Positions 52,009 through 61,570 of a DNA stretch of 64,000 bases are shown in pieces (the stretch's first letter is position 1; each line of letters opens with the position of its first letter). The stretch comes from an uncultured Aquimarina sp. (lineage in GTDB: Bacteria; Bacteroidota; Bacteroidia; Flavobacteriales; Flavobacteriaceae). The translations under genes were made by a program, and so were the position numbers. The DNA is taken from contig CANMLL010000004.1 of NCBI GenBank assembly GCA_947498775.1, forward strand, positions 124,001-188,000, written 5' to 3'. Below the pieces are notes generated by a model. The model saw only the letters and a program-made list of their open reading frames with translations. It searched no databases and had not been told where the DNA came from.

Positions 52009-53676
52009 ATGTCCAAAAACATTTTGACAGCATGGCAGCGGTTGATTAAACTTTTGCAGCTGGATAAAAAAGATATTTTGCAAACGTTTTATTATGCGAT
52101 ATTTGCAGGATTGGTTAATCTTTCGCTTCCTTTGGGAATTCAGGCTATTATAAACCTGATTCAAGGTGCTCAGATTAGTACTTCATGGATTATCCTGGTC
52201 GTTCTGGTTACTCTTGGGGTGGTTTTTGCTGGAATGCTTCAGCTAATGCAAATTCGTATTATAGAAAATGTGCAGCAAAAAATTTTCACAAGAGCTTCTT
52301 TTGAATTTTCATACCGCTTTCCGAAGATTAAAATGAGCGAGTTAAGAAATTATTATCCGCCAGAACTTGCTAATCGTTTTTTTGATACCCTTACTGCTCA
52401 AAAAGGCCTGGCCAAAATATTGGTAGATTTTCCTGCGGCCTTATTACAAATCTTGTTTGGATTAATGCTGTTATCCTTCTATCATCCATTCTTCATAATT
52501 TATGGGATCTTGTTATTGCTTTTGGTATATGTTGTATTTAAATATACTGCAGTAAGAGGATTAGAAACAAGTTTGAAAGAATCAAAAAGTAAATATAAGG
52601 TGGCCCATTGGATCCAGGAAATTGCTAGATCCATTGTAAGCTTTAAGCTTTCGGGTAAAACCAATTTGGCATTAAACAAGAATGATACACTGGTAACCGA
52701 GTATTTAAATGCAAGAGAAAGCCATTTTAAAGTACTGGTCATTCAATTTATTCAAATGATCGGTTTTAAGGTATTGGTTACAGCGGGTCTTCTGTTAATT
52801 GGAGGTATTTTGGTACTTAATCAAGAAATGAATATTGGTCAGTTTGTAGCCGCCGAAATCATTATTGTACTCGTAATAGGATCTGTAGAAAAATTGATAT
52901 CGGGACTTGAATCATTTTATGACGTGCTTACTTCTTTAGAAAAACTTGGCCAGGTAGTTGATAAGGATCTAGAACCCCAGGAAGGACAAAAACCGTTTAA
53001 AGAGGGTGAAGGCTTTACAATAGAGTTCAGTCACGTTTCTTATGCTACTCCAGAAAGTAAAAGAAAGATCCTGGATGATATTTCACTTACGATAACAGAA
53101 AATTGTACTATGTTAGTACAAGGGCCAAACGGATCAGGAAAGTCTACCTTGCTAAGGTTAATAGCAGGACTTATCGTGCCAAATAGTGGAAATATCTATA
53201 TTAATAATGTAGAGCTAAGTGGTATTAACCTTAATTATTATCGTTCTCATTTGGGGCAATCCTTAACCGAAGAATCTCCTTTTGAAGGAACAATTCTTGA
53301 AAATATTACATTTGGTGACACAGAAATCCCCTTTGAAGATGTATACTGGGCTATAGAGAAGGTTGGGCTCACTCAATTTGTTAAGGAACAGTCCAAGGGA
53401 TTAAATACAATTCTTCATCCAGAAGGGAAACAGGTATCTTATACAGTTTCCAAAAAAATTGTGTTAGCAAGAAGTATTGTTAGAAAACCAAAACTCCTGA
53501 TTTTAAAAGACCCCTTAGATCAATTTGATGATCAGGAAGTTAATAGAATTATGGATTTTCTTACTGAACCTTCAAATCCCTGGGCGCTGGTTGTAGTAAG
53601 CCAAAACCCAAAATGGATACAACGATGCGGTAGGATCATCAATATTGAAAATGGAAAAATTGTAAGTGAAAAATAA
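52009..53676 (+). CDS. ABC exporter with degenerate ATPase domain
   Basis: A 555-residue exporter half-molecule: a membrane domain (about 25-300; LSLPLGIQAIINLIQGAQIS) and a nucleotide-binding domain (about 325-550). Walker A is intact (GPNGSGKST, from residue 372) and the Q-loop has Gln417. The other catalytic motifs are altered: the signature LSGGQ is replaced by VSYTVSKK (476-483), Walker B reads LLILKDP with Lys500 and Asp501 in place of Asp-Glu, and the H-loop His is Gln532. It should bind ATP but hydrolyse it poorly or not at all. No frameshift or internal stop is present. HlyD-like and TolC-like genes follow. Confidence 0.88.
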   Translation: MSKNILTAWQRLIKLLQLDKKDILQTFYYAIFAGLVNLSLPLGIQAIINLIQGAQISTSWIILVVLVTLGVVFAGMLQLMQIRIIENVQQKIFTRASFEFSYRFPKIKMSELRNYYPPELANRFFDTLTAQKGLAKILVDFPAALLQILFGLMLLSFYHPFFIIYGILLLLLVYVVFKYTAVRGLETSLKESKSKYKVAHWIQEIARSIVSFKLSGKTNLALNKNDTLVTEYLNARESHFKVLVIQFIQMIGFKVLVTAGLLLIGGILVLNQEMNIGQFVAAEIIIVLVIGSVEKLISGLESFYDVLTSLEKLGQVVDKDLEPQEGQKPFKEGEGFTIEFSHVSYATPESKRKILDDISLTITENCTMLVQGPNGSGKSTLLRLIAGLIVPNSGNIYINNVELSGINLNYYRSHLGQSLTEESPFEGTILENITFGDTEIPFEDVYWAIEKVGLTQFVKEQSKGLNTILHPEGKQVSYTVSKKIVLARSIVRKPKLLILKDPLDQFDDQEVNRIMDFLTEPSNPWALVVVSQNPKWIQRCGRIINIENGKIVSEK

Positions 53677-53682
53677 AACAAT

Positions 53683-55035
53683 ATGTTGAATATCTCGCAG
53701 AATACATTAAATAAGAAGGTTGATCTTTCTGGTTATAATGCAACTAAAAAAGTTTTTCATAGAAAGCACTATAAGTATTTTAACAGATTCTTAAAGATCT
53801 TTGCCGTAACCGTAATTGTTATTTTGTTTCTTCCCTGGACCCAAAATATTTCAGGTAAGGGATACTTAACTACGTTAAAACCTGATCAAAGACCTCAAAC
53901 TATTCAGTCACCTATTCCGGGACGTATTGAGAAATGGTATGTGCAAGAAGGTGATTTTGTAAAGCAAGGGGATACAATCCTTTTTATTTCTGAGGTAAAG
54001 AATGAATATTTTGATCCAAATTTGGTGGCACGTACAGGCCAGCAGATTAAGGCAAAATCAATGTCTGTTACCTCATATGAAGAAAAAGTGAAAGCCTTAG
54101 AAATTCAAGCAGAAGCATTAAACAGTGAGAGAAGCCTAAAATTGCAGCAAGCACGTAATAAACTGTTGCAATCAAAGCTAAAAGTACAGAGCGATAGTAT
54201 TGATTTTGAAGCTGCAAAAACTAATATAAGCATTGCAGAGCGTCAATATAATCGAGTGGTGCAATTAGAAAAGGAGGGGTTAAAAGCATTAACAGATGTT
54301 GAAGAAAAGCGTCTGAAACTTCAGGAGACGCAAGCAAAACTTATTTCTCAGGAAAATAAATTGCTAGCAAGCAAAAATGAAGTGATTAATGCCAAGGTAG
54401 AAATCAATCGTGTACAAGCAGAATATATCGATAAAATATCTAAATCACGTAGTGATAAATTTACAGCACAGTCTAGCCAGTTTGATGCAGAAGCACAAGT
54501 AACTAAACTCGAGAACGAGTATACCAATTATTCAATGCGTAATGATATGTATTATATTAGAGCGCCACAAAATGGGTTTATAAATAAAGCATTACGTTCT
54601 GGGGTGGGAGAGACTTTTAAAGAAGGAGATCAATTGGTGAGTATTATGCCTTCTGGTTATGAATTGGCTGTAGAGACTTACGTAAAGCCTATAGATATTC
54701 CATTAATTCATCAGGGGGAGAAAATACGTATTCAGTTTGATGGTTGGCCAGCTATCGTTTTCAGTGGATGGCCCAATGTGTCTTATGGAACGTACGGAGG
54801 AAAAGTAGTTGCTATTGAAAGATTTATTAGTGATAATGGTAAATACAGAATACTTATCGCTCCTGATCCCGACGACCATACGTGGCCAGAAATACAAGTT
54901 GGATCTGGTGCAAAAACGATGGCCCTATTAGAGGATGTCCCTATTTGGTTCGAACTTTGGAGACAATTAAACGGATTTCCACCTAACTACTATCAACCAA
55001 CAACAGATAAAATCGCCAAATCCGAAAACAAATAG
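53683..55035 (+). CDS. HlyD-family periplasmic adaptor
   Basis: A 450-residue membrane-fusion protein linking the inner-membrane exporter to an outer-membrane channel. One transmembrane segment (about 38-57; FLKIFAVTVIVILFLPW), a barrel-sandwich/lipoyl half (PIPGRIEKWYVQEGDFVKQG), a long coiled-coil hairpin (about 120-270, SERSLKLQQARNKLLQSKLK), the second lipoyl half (IRAPQNGFINKALRSGVGET) and a C-terminal beta domain are visible. It lies 6 bases after the ABC gene and 1 base before the TolC-like gene, giving a complete tripartite exporter. Confidence 0.9.
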   Translation: MLNISQNTLNKKVDLSGYNATKKVFHRKHYKYFNRFLKIFAVTVIVILFLPWTQNISGKGYLTTLKPDQRPQTIQSPIPGRIEKWYVQEGDFVKQGDTILFISEVKNEYFDPNLVARTGQQIKAKSMSVTSYEEKVKALEIQAEALNSERSLKLQQARNKLLQSKLKVQSDSIDFEAAKTNISIAERQYNRVVQLEKEGLKALTDVEEKRLKLQETQAKLISQENKLLASKNEVINAKVEINRVQAEYIDKISKSRSDKFTAQSSQFDAEAQVTKLENEYTNYSMRNDMYYIRAPQNGFINKALRSGVGETFKEGDQLVSIMPSGYELAVETYVKPIDIPLIHQGEKIRIQFDGWPAIVFSGWPNVSYGTYGGKVVAIERFISDNGKYRILIAPDPDDHTWPEIQVGSGAKTMALLEDVPIWFELWRQLNGFPPNYYQPTTDKIAKSENK

Positions 55036-55036
55036 C

Positions 55037-56440
55037 ATGAAGAAATACATAATGTATTCCCTGTTTTTTTTGGTAACTCCTCTTTTTGCTCAACAAGAAG
55101 ATACCCTTGTACTCAATTTTAAAGAGTATTTGGGTTATGTAAAGAAGTATCATCCCGTCGCCAAACAAGCAGAATTGAATATTAGTATGGGACAAGCAAA
55201 CCTGATGAAAGCTCGTGGTGGTTTTGACCCAAAAATGGAAGTTGATTATGATAGAAAGAAGTTTAAAGGATCAGAATATTATGATCTTTTAAATGCAACT
55301 TTTAAGATTCCAACTTGGTATGGTATTGAATTTAAAGGAGGATTCGAGCAAAATGAAGGAGATTTTCTAAACCCCCAGGATTCTGTGCCAGAAGATGGGC
55401 TATTTAGTGCAGGAGTTTCTGTTCCTATAGCACAAGGATTATTTATCAATGATCGCATGGCAACATTGCGCAAAGCCAAGTTTTTTAGAGAACAAGTTAA
55501 AGCAGATAGAGATCTACTTGTCAATCAAATCTTGTATGACGCATCGTTGGCCTATTTTGATTGGTTAAGAGCTTACGGAGAAAAAGAAATATATAGTAAC
55601 TTTCTGGATAATGCCAAAATTCGTTTCGAAGGGATCAAAAAGAATGCTTTGGCAGGGGACATAGCGGCAATTGATACCGTAGAGGCCAAAATTGCTTATC
55701 AAAATAGAGCACTTAGTCTCGAGCAGGCAAAAGTAAAGTTAATGAACAGATCCCTGGAATTATCTAATTTTTTGTGGTTAGAAGGTAATATTCCGGTCGA
55801 GTTACAATCAAATGTTATCCCAGATAGTAAAGTTGAAGAAGATATTGATAGCACCTTAGAGATTATGGGAAGACCTTTGGATAGTTTTACTATAGAAGAT
55901 CATCCTAAACTGAGGTCACTTAATTATAAAATTGAGGGGCTTGAAGTAGATAGAAAGCTCAAAGCAAATAAATTATTACCTCGAATTGATCTCGAATATA
56001 ATTTCTTAACAGAGACCCCAGAAACTGCTAGGTCATTTAATACAGCCGAATATAAAGCAGGTCTAGCCTTTAGCTTCCCATTATTTCTTAGAAAAGAACG
56101 AGGAGACCTTAAATTAGCTAAATTCAAATTACAGGATGCCCAATTTGAGTTTGAAACAACGCAATTGCAAATTAGAAATAAAGTAATGGCAATTTATATA
56201 GAACTTGAATCCTTTGTTAATCAAAATGAACTCATAGAAAACATCGTAAAGGATTACCAGGCACTACTCACTGCCGAAGAGCGTAAATTTAGTTTCGGAG
56301 AAAGTTCTTTGTTTCTCATTAACTCTCGAGAGCGAAGTTTGATTGATTCAAAATTGAAGGAGATCGAAGTCCAAAATAAGTTTTTCATTACAAAAGCTAA
56401 ACTGTTTAATAGTCTGGCGCTAAATCCTTTGAATTTATAG
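55037..56440 (+). CDS. TolC-like outer-membrane efflux protein
   Basis: A 467-residue outer-membrane factor with a signal peptide (MKKYIMYSLFFLVTPLFAQQ). It has the OEP architecture of long periplasmic helices and short beta segments in two halves (QAELNISMGQANLMKARGGF, FDWLRAYGEKEIYSNFLDNA, YLELES-like helices near 380-440, FGESSLFLINSRERSLIDSK). It starts one base after the HlyD-like stop and ends the operon. It would form the exit duct of the exporter. Confidence 0.9.
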   Translation: MKKYIMYSLFFLVTPLFAQQEDTLVLNFKEYLGYVKKYHPVAKQAELNISMGQANLMKARGGFDPKMEVDYDRKKFKGSEYYDLLNATFKIPTWYGIEFKGGFEQNEGDFLNPQDSVPEDGLFSAGVSVPIAQGLFINDRMATLRKAKFFREQVKADRDLLVNQILYDASLAYFDWLRAYGEKEIYSNFLDNAKIRFEGIKKNALAGDIAAIDTVEAKIAYQNRALSLEQAKVKLMNRSLELSNFLWLEGNIPVELQSNVIPDSKVEEDIDSTLEIMGRPLDSFTIEDHPKLRSLNYKIEGLEVDRKLKANKLLPRIDLEYNFLTETPETARSFNTAEYKAGLAFSFPLFLRKERGDLKLAKFKLQDAQFEFETTQLQIRNKVMAIYIELESFVNQNELIENIVKDYQALLTAEERKFSFGESSLFLINSRERSLIDSKLKEIEVQNKFFITKAKLFNSLALNPLNL

Positions 56441-56448
56441 AAACTTAA

Positions 56449-56637
56449 TATATTCATAACAATTTACTATGTTTAAAAAACAAAGAATTATATGAATTAC
56501 ATTTTCCAAAGATGGGATACACCCTTGAATGGAAAGCTACTTATCCTGTTCCCTTCGATGGACAAGGGATTGCATTGGATACATCTCAAAAGGATTTTAC
56601 AGTATATATGGAGTCATTAGAAGCGAGAACAAAGTAG
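56449..56637 (+). pseudogene. Possible gene remnant
   Basis: An open frame without a start at its left end reads through NLLCLKNKELYELHFPKMGY and LEWKATYPVPFDGQGIALDT to a TAG at 56635. From its only internal ATG (56512) it would encode 41 residues. The composition is protein-like (balanced, with YELHFPKMGYTLEWK and DFTVYMESLEART) but I do not recognise the family. It most resembles the tail of a longer gene that lost its 5' part. No terminator separates it from the TolC gene. Confidence 0.35.
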
Positions 56638-56704
56638 TAAGGACCGTTATCAAAAAATGAATCTTTGGAAAGCTAAGCTAAATTGATTTAATCAATCAGG
56701 GCTT

Positions 56705-57913
56705 CTAAAAATATTTAGATATAGAAACTCTAAAGAAACTATCTTCTTTAAAATTAGAGAGTATAAGTTCGTTTTGGTCTATATCATTAAAAATTCTAGC
56801 TTCAACTTCTGCAGTCCATGTGCTACCAAAACGTCGTGAAGCTTCTAAACTGAAGATAGTACTGCTGGATTCTAAATCGGCTATACCACCTATTAAGATA
56901 GACGTGTCCTGGGTATCGTTAAATGCAATTCGGCTTCCGAAGAAAATATCATTTTGTAATGCATTCAATGTCAATTCATCACGTTCATCATATAAATACT
57001 CTCCCAAAATGCCTATATCCAATCCGTTTCCGTCAATATTAGAAAATGTATACTCTACTCCCGCAACAGCAGCAAAAAAATCCTGAGCATCGGCATGACG
57101 ATAAATAGATTCTAATTTCCACAAAAAGGCGTTGTGTGTGATTTGCAAATCCAATCCAGTTTGATTAATAACCGGATAAAAAGCATTGATATCTCCTGCA
57201 GCATCAAAAACAAAGAGAGGTTCCCTTCCGTTTCCATAGAAATGAGAAATGCCAATATCAAGAATATCAAAATAATGCTTCCACCTGAAGGCAAAGTCTT
57301 GTCGCCACTCTTCGGCACCACTTTCATAAGTTAAGTCATCTTTGTCAATTACCGTAGGAAAGCGCAATCGGCCTTTTTCACCGGCAAAGGTTCGTTTGCG
57401 GTGATAGGGGAGATAGAAAAAATCAAAAGTTCCAAATTTTTGAGTGATCCAGGTAAATTGAGCCATGGGTTGTCCTAACTTTTCTTCCCCGTCAAAAGTT
57501 TCTACCGCATCTGTTTGATTAATAATATCGACTAGATGATTGCTTTCGGTAACACCCCAATATACTTTTTTAAGTCCAAGACTCAGCTCCCAATTGCTTT
57601 TTGCTTTCTGATAGTACATTTCGCGAATATCCCAATGCGTTCTTTCTTCGTCAACATCCAAACGAAAAAAACCTTTAAAATTGATACTTTCATAGCCTTT
57701 GTTCCATTCAATTTTATACTCAGGTCGTATTGCCAGAGAGGGAAAATGGTCCTCTTGATCTTCAAAAAAGGCATCATCATAAAAATAGCGGTACTCGGCT
57801 TCTAGTTCAAGCTCAAAATCATGGGTAACGTTCTTTTTAGTTTGATCCTGGGCGTATGTACTTAATAAACTTCCAAACAATAAAAGGATGAAATGAATTG
57901 ATGTGATTTTCAT
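56705..57913 (-). CDS. Outer-membrane beta-barrel protein (DUF1302-like)
   Basis: A 402-residue protein with a signal peptide (to about residue 21) followed by alternating amphipathic strands throughout (FELELEAEYRYFYDD, INFKGFFRLDVDEERTHWDI, LSLGLKKVYWGVTESNHLVD) and a C-terminal aromatic residue (FFRVSISKYF), typical of porin-like barrels. The overall pattern recalls DUF1302-type proteins that accompany RND/MMPL pumps in other bacteria. It is the last gene of the envelope operon headed by the MMPL gene; 3 bases separate it from the upstream small membrane protein gene. Confidence 0.75.
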   Translation of the reverse strand: MKITSIHFILLLFGSLLSTYAQDQTKKNVTHDFELELEAEYRYFYDDAFFEDQEDHFPSLAIRPEYKIEWNKGYESINFKGFFRLDVDEERTHWDIREMYYQKAKSNWELSLGLKKVYWGVTESNHLVDIINQTDAVETFDGEEKLGQPMAQFTWITQKFGTFDFFYLPYHRKRTFAGEKGRLRFPTVIDKDDLTYESGAEEWRQDFAFRWKHYFDILDIGISHFYGNGREPLFVFDAAGDINAFYPVINQTGLDLQITHNAFLWKLESIYRHADAQDFFAAVAGVEYTFSNIDGNGLDIGILGEYLYDERDELTLNALQNDIFFGSRIAFNDTQDTSILIGGIADLESSSTIFSLEASRRFGSTWTAEVEARIFNDIDQNELILSNFKEDSFFRVSISKYF

Positions 57914-57916
57914 AAA

Positions 57917-58285
57917 TTAATTTTTTAGGCGCTGATCCTTAACCAGGCCAAGAACGGTGATTAATATCCCAATTAAAATGATGAATAAAAGAGCTATAAA
58001 GAATGGGTTTTTGTAGGTCAGGTAAAGTACCATGGCGTATAGACTAAAAAATGCGCGTATTGCAATAGTCCATTTATACAATTCTTCAAACTTATATCTA
58101 AATACGAGAGCCACCAAACTCCCCAACCCTAAAAACATTATTCCTAATAGATTCCCTAATTCAGGTGGATATATTGCATTGCTTTGTAACGTAGAAAACA
58201 CAAGACCAGGTCTTATTAATAGTAATGATCCACTAACCAAAAGGACTACTATGGTGTGTAATAAACTTAGCCTTGTGTGTTTCAT
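57917..58285 (-). CDS. Small four-helix membrane protein
   Basis: A 122-residue integral membrane protein with about four hydrophobic segments (LLHTIVVLLVSGSLLLI, GNLLGIMFLGLGSLVALVF, WTIAIRAFFSLYAMVLYL, FIALLFIILIGILITVLGLV). No family is recognised. It lies between the LolA-like and barrel genes of the envelope operon with 8- and 3-base gaps, so an accessory role in that export machine is inferred. Confidence 0.68.
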   Translation of the reverse strand: MKHTRLSLLHTIVVLLVSGSLLLIRPGLVFSTLQSNAIYPPELGNLLGIMFLGLGSLVALVFRYKFEELYKWTIAIRAFFSLYAMVLYLTYKNPFFIALLFIILIGILITVLGLVKDQRLKN

Positions 58286-58293
58286 AAAACGTT

Positions 58294-59067
58294 TTATTTA
58301 CCTGCTCTTTGAAGTGCTACTTGTGTAAAGTCTTCATCGGCAAGGTTAGCTTCAAAATTATACTCACTAAATTTTAGAAGTGTTTCTTTGTTACTTTGGT
58401 GATTGACCATGTTGAAGGTAAGTGCTCTCCAATGTTTTCCTTTATACAATTTATAGTCACTATACGTAAGGGTTTTTAGGAGTGCATTTTTTCGATCATA
58501 AAACTCTACTTTTTCAAGACGATATCCTTTGTCTTTATTGTAGGTTACAATACGTTTTGTGTATCCTGATTTTGGATCTACAGGATTTTGCTCTACGATT
58601 AATAGGCTTCCTTTTTCTTCTAAAAATTTGTGCGCGTATTTTTCAACTTCCTGCGATGAAAGGTCTTCGTAAGCAAATTCGCTACCCACAAAAGGGCCTG
58701 ACTTGTTATTTGAAGAGATCCTTTTTACTCTTTTAATTGAAGGTAAGAATAGCCACTGATCGTCGGATCCAACCTTGTGGGTAAAGGTAAGTGTCGAGGT
58801 ACCTTTTACATCTTTTGGGCTGTTAAATACGATCAGGGATTTATCTCCATCCTCAGTGAGTTCTAAAGTTCGAGTAACCAATAAACGTTCACTGGTTTGA
58901 CCATTTTTGTTCTTTAAGGTCATTTTTAAATTTACGGTAGAGCTTACAAACCCTTCATCTGCTTTTTCTGCTGCCTTGGCTATCTCAAGCCCACGTTCTT
59001 CGGGGTTTTGAGCTACCATCGTTGTGATTCCTAATATTGCAATGATTGCAAAAACTAATTTTTTCAT
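58294..59067 (-). CDS. LolA-like outer-membrane lipoprotein-sorting protein
   Basis: A 257-residue periplasmic protein with a signal peptide (MKKLVFAIIAILGITTMVAQ). The rest fits the LolA-like/lipoprotein-sorting family often paired with MMPL pumps: VNLKMTLKNKNGQTSERLLV, LIVFNSPKDVKGTSTLTFTH, DQWLFLPSIKRVKRISSNNK, SEFAYEDLSSQEVEKYAHKF, and strands ending FTQVALQRAG. It is predicted to carry a hydrophobic ligand (lipid or lipoprotein) across the periplasm between the MMPL pump and the barrel protein of the same operon. Confidence 0.82.
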   Translation of the reverse strand: MKKLVFAIIAILGITTMVAQNPEERGLEIAKAAEKADEGFVSSTVNLKMTLKNKNGQTSERLLVTRTLELTEDGDKSLIVFNSPKDVKGTSTLTFTHKVGSDDQWLFLPSIKRVKRISSNNKSGPFVGSEFAYEDLSSQEVEKYAHKFLEEKGSLLIVEQNPVDPKSGYTKRIVTYNKDKGYRLEKVEFYDRKNALLKTLTYSDYKLYKGKHWRALTFNMVNHQSNKETLLKFSEYNFEANLADEDFTQVALQRAGK

Positions 59068-59106
59068 TTTTAAAATGTTTTATTGTTTGTATTACTAAAA
59101 GTGAAT

Positions 59107-59160
59107 AACAGCAGGATTCGTGTGATTCGCCTCCAGCCAACCGACGCGAACCCAGCTGTT
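59107..59160 (-). promoter_or_regulatory. GC-rich intercistronic hairpin in the envelope operon
   Basis: AACAGC (59107-59112) pairs with GCTGTT (59155-59160), and GGATTCG (59114-59120) with CGAACCC (59147-59153) with single mismatches, giving a long imperfect stem with a 26-base loop between the MMPL and LolA-like genes. It is much richer in G+C than its surroundings. It could stabilise or process the operon mRNA. Confidence 0.45.
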
Positions 59161-59173
59161 GGTTATGATTTAA

Positions 59174-61555
59174 TTATTTATCTAATTGCATTTGTGGTTT
59201 TGGCTCTTTTACTGATGCGGTTGATTCACTTTTTTTGCTTATTAGAATCAAGAGCGACGGCAGAAGTATAAAATCAATGATCAGGGCTGAAACAATAATT
59301 ATTACCGTTATTCTTGCCATATAACTGTTTAGTGCAAACGATGAGGTGGATAATACCGCAAATCCTGCCAAGAGAACAATGGTAGTAGTTACCAATGCTT
59401 TTCCTACGGTCTCAAAAGCGTAAATAACGGCACCTCTTGCATCATATCCGAGTTCACGGCGAGCTCTTAAGAATTTACTCATAAAATGCACGGTATCATC
59501 AACAATAATTCCCAAGGTCATCCCAAAAACGATCACCATGCCCGTATTAATTTGAGCTTTGTATAGTGCCCAAAAGCCAAAACCTACGAGCACAGGAGTA
59601 ACATTTGGAATGATACTCAATAAACCGAGTTTGAAATTTCGAAGTGCTAGCATTAGTACTAGTGATATTAATAATAGTGCTACTATATTTCCTTTAAACA
59701 TACTATCTGCCTGCCTAAAGCCTAGTTTAGAAAACATTAGCGTAGGACTTACCCCAATAGCATGCATTTCTTGAGGTGCGTTACTCTGTAGCCAGCGTTC
59801 TGCTCTTTTTGAAAAAGCTATCATTTCGGCACTCGAGATATTTTTGATGGTTACCGTGACTCGTGTTTCAGATTTATCCACATTAATTTGATTATTTAAA
59901 TCCAAACCAAAGGGTAATGAAAGTTCATAAAGGAGAAGGTATTGTGCCGCTTCTTCACGATTATTTGGTACTTGGTAATAACGCTCATCGTCTCCATGCA
60001 TAGATCGGTTTACACGACGAGCGACCTCACTAAAAACATTTACATGTATAACTTCAAATTGTTCGTTTAACCAGTCTTCAAATTCATTTAATTTTTTGAG
60101 ATACTCAGGATTGTTAATACCTCCGCTTTCTCCACTTCCAACAGAAAATTCTACGTTATAGATTCCCGTGAGGTTTTCACTGATATAATCGGTGTCACTT
60201 CTAAATTGTACAGTTTCATCAAAATAGTTGATAAACTCATCGTTAAATTGATTTTTGGTAGCCAAAAATGTAAGCCCTCCGATAATAACCAGAGAAATAA
60301 TAGTTAACCTTGCAGGTTGTTTGGCAACAAAAAGCCCAAGATTTGTATACCAACTTAGCTTTTCTTGGGTTGCCTCTTTTTTGGCCTTTACTTTTACGGG
60401 TAAGATTGCCATAAGAGCTGGTAAGGCAGTTGTAGAATATAGGAAAGCCATGGTCATTCCAAAGGCAGTTATATTACCCAAATCCCAGAATGGGGGAACA
60501 TCACCAAAGTTCATAGTTAAGAACCCAATTACCGTGGTTAAACTGGTAATAAAAACAGGCATGAAATTAAGTCGCATAGATTCTAGTAATGCCTCTTTTT
60601 TTGTATATCCATCTTTACGCATCTTTTGCAGCATGGTGATTAAAATATGAATGCTGTCTGCTACTGCCAGAGTTAAAATCATGGTAGGAAATACCGAAGA
60701 GGGAGGAGTTAATTTGATCCCCATAATTCCTACAAACCCTATGGCGCTCATAATAGAAAATAGCACTACTACTAGAGTAGCTAATGTGCTAAAGAAACTC
60801 CTTGTTAAAATCAAAGTAGTGATGATCACTATAACAAGCATGATCATCGTAAGCATCAAATCTCTCATTGAAGACTCAAAAAATGCAGTATTTAAGGGAA
60901 CTAATCCAGAAGAATGCACATCAAAATTAGGATGTTTTTCTTGAAAATCTGCAATAGTTTTTCTTATAAAAGTAGTGACCTCGGGTATCTCTTTTGCACT
61001 GTCTTCTCCGGGTAATCTAACAGTTACGTTGATAGCCGTTACACTTCCTTTTTCATTTAGTAAACGATTTACGAGTAAGGGCTCCTTTAAAGCCTTCTCT
61101 TTAATACTTTGGATCTCGACAGCCGTTTTGTTTACAGATTCATAAGACAGATCATCAACATAAAGGTCATCACCTTGAGCGCTGGTATGTTGAAAGTTAG
61201 TAATAGCATCAACTCGCGAAGAGTATGGTGTATTCCAAGCTTCGGCGGTAAGCTCTTCGATAGCAATAAGGTTTTCCTTTGTAAAAACATCACCGTTTGA
61301 AGGAGAAAGTACGATGACTACATTATCATCTTTGGTGTACTTTTCTTGCAAAGCATCAAATGCTTCTAGTTCGGGATTGGATTCGCTAAAAAAGACATGA
61401 TAATCTCCATCAAATTCCATAGCGCCTTTCGATCCTAGCCCCAATGCTAGAACCAAAGTAGTGATCAGAACAGGCCATTTGAATTTGATCACAAATTCGG
61501 CCCATTTTTTTGCAAACGCGTTGGTAGCGTTTCCTGCTTTTTTTAATGCATTCAT
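59174..61555 (-). CDS. MMPL/RND-superfamily transporter
   Basis: A 793-residue inner-membrane transporter with two MMPL repeats and about 12 membrane segments. The first helix is about 28-48, a large periplasmic loop about 50-210, then a five-helix bundle (MLTMIMLVIVIITTLIL, FPTMILTLAVADSIHILITM with the conserved charged residue), a second loop about 430-610, and a second bundle (GMVIVFGMTLGIIVDDTVHF). The family moves hydrophobic substrates such as lipids. Operator-like sites sit just upstream of its ATG. It heads the operon with LolA-like, small membrane and barrel proteins. Confidence 0.9.
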   Translation of the reverse strand: MNALKKAGNATNAFAKKWAEFVIKFKWPVLITTLVLALGLGSKGAMEFDGDYHVFFSESNPELEAFDALQEKYTKDDNVVIVLSPSNGDVFTKENLIAIEELTAEAWNTPYSSRVDAITNFQHTSAQGDDLYVDDLSYESVNKTAVEIQSIKEKALKEPLLVNRLLNEKGSVTAINVTVRLPGEDSAKEIPEVTTFIRKTIADFQEKHPNFDVHSSGLVPLNTAFFESSMRDLMLTMIMLVIVIITTLILTRSFFSTLATLVVVLFSIMSAIGFVGIMGIKLTPPSSVFPTMILTLAVADSIHILITMLQKMRKDGYTKKEALLESMRLNFMPVFITSLTTVIGFLTMNFGDVPPFWDLGNITAFGMTMAFLYSTTALPALMAILPVKVKAKKEATQEKLSWYTNLGLFVAKQPARLTIISLVIIGGLTFLATKNQFNDEFINYFDETVQFRSDTDYISENLTGIYNVEFSVGSGESGGINNPEYLKKLNEFEDWLNEQFEVIHVNVFSEVARRVNRSMHGDDERYYQVPNNREEAAQYLLLYELSLPFGLDLNNQINVDKSETRVTVTIKNISSAEMIAFSKRAERWLQSNAPQEMHAIGVSPTLMFSKLGFRQADSMFKGNIVALLLISLVLMLALRNFKLGLLSIIPNVTPVLVGFGFWALYKAQINTGMVIVFGMTLGIIVDDTVHFMSKFLRARRELGYDARGAVIYAFETVGKALVTTTIVLLAGFAVLSTSSFALNSYMARITVIIIVSALIIDFILLPSLLILISKKSESTASVKEPKPQMQLDK

Positions 61556-61570
61556 ATTATTAAATATTAG

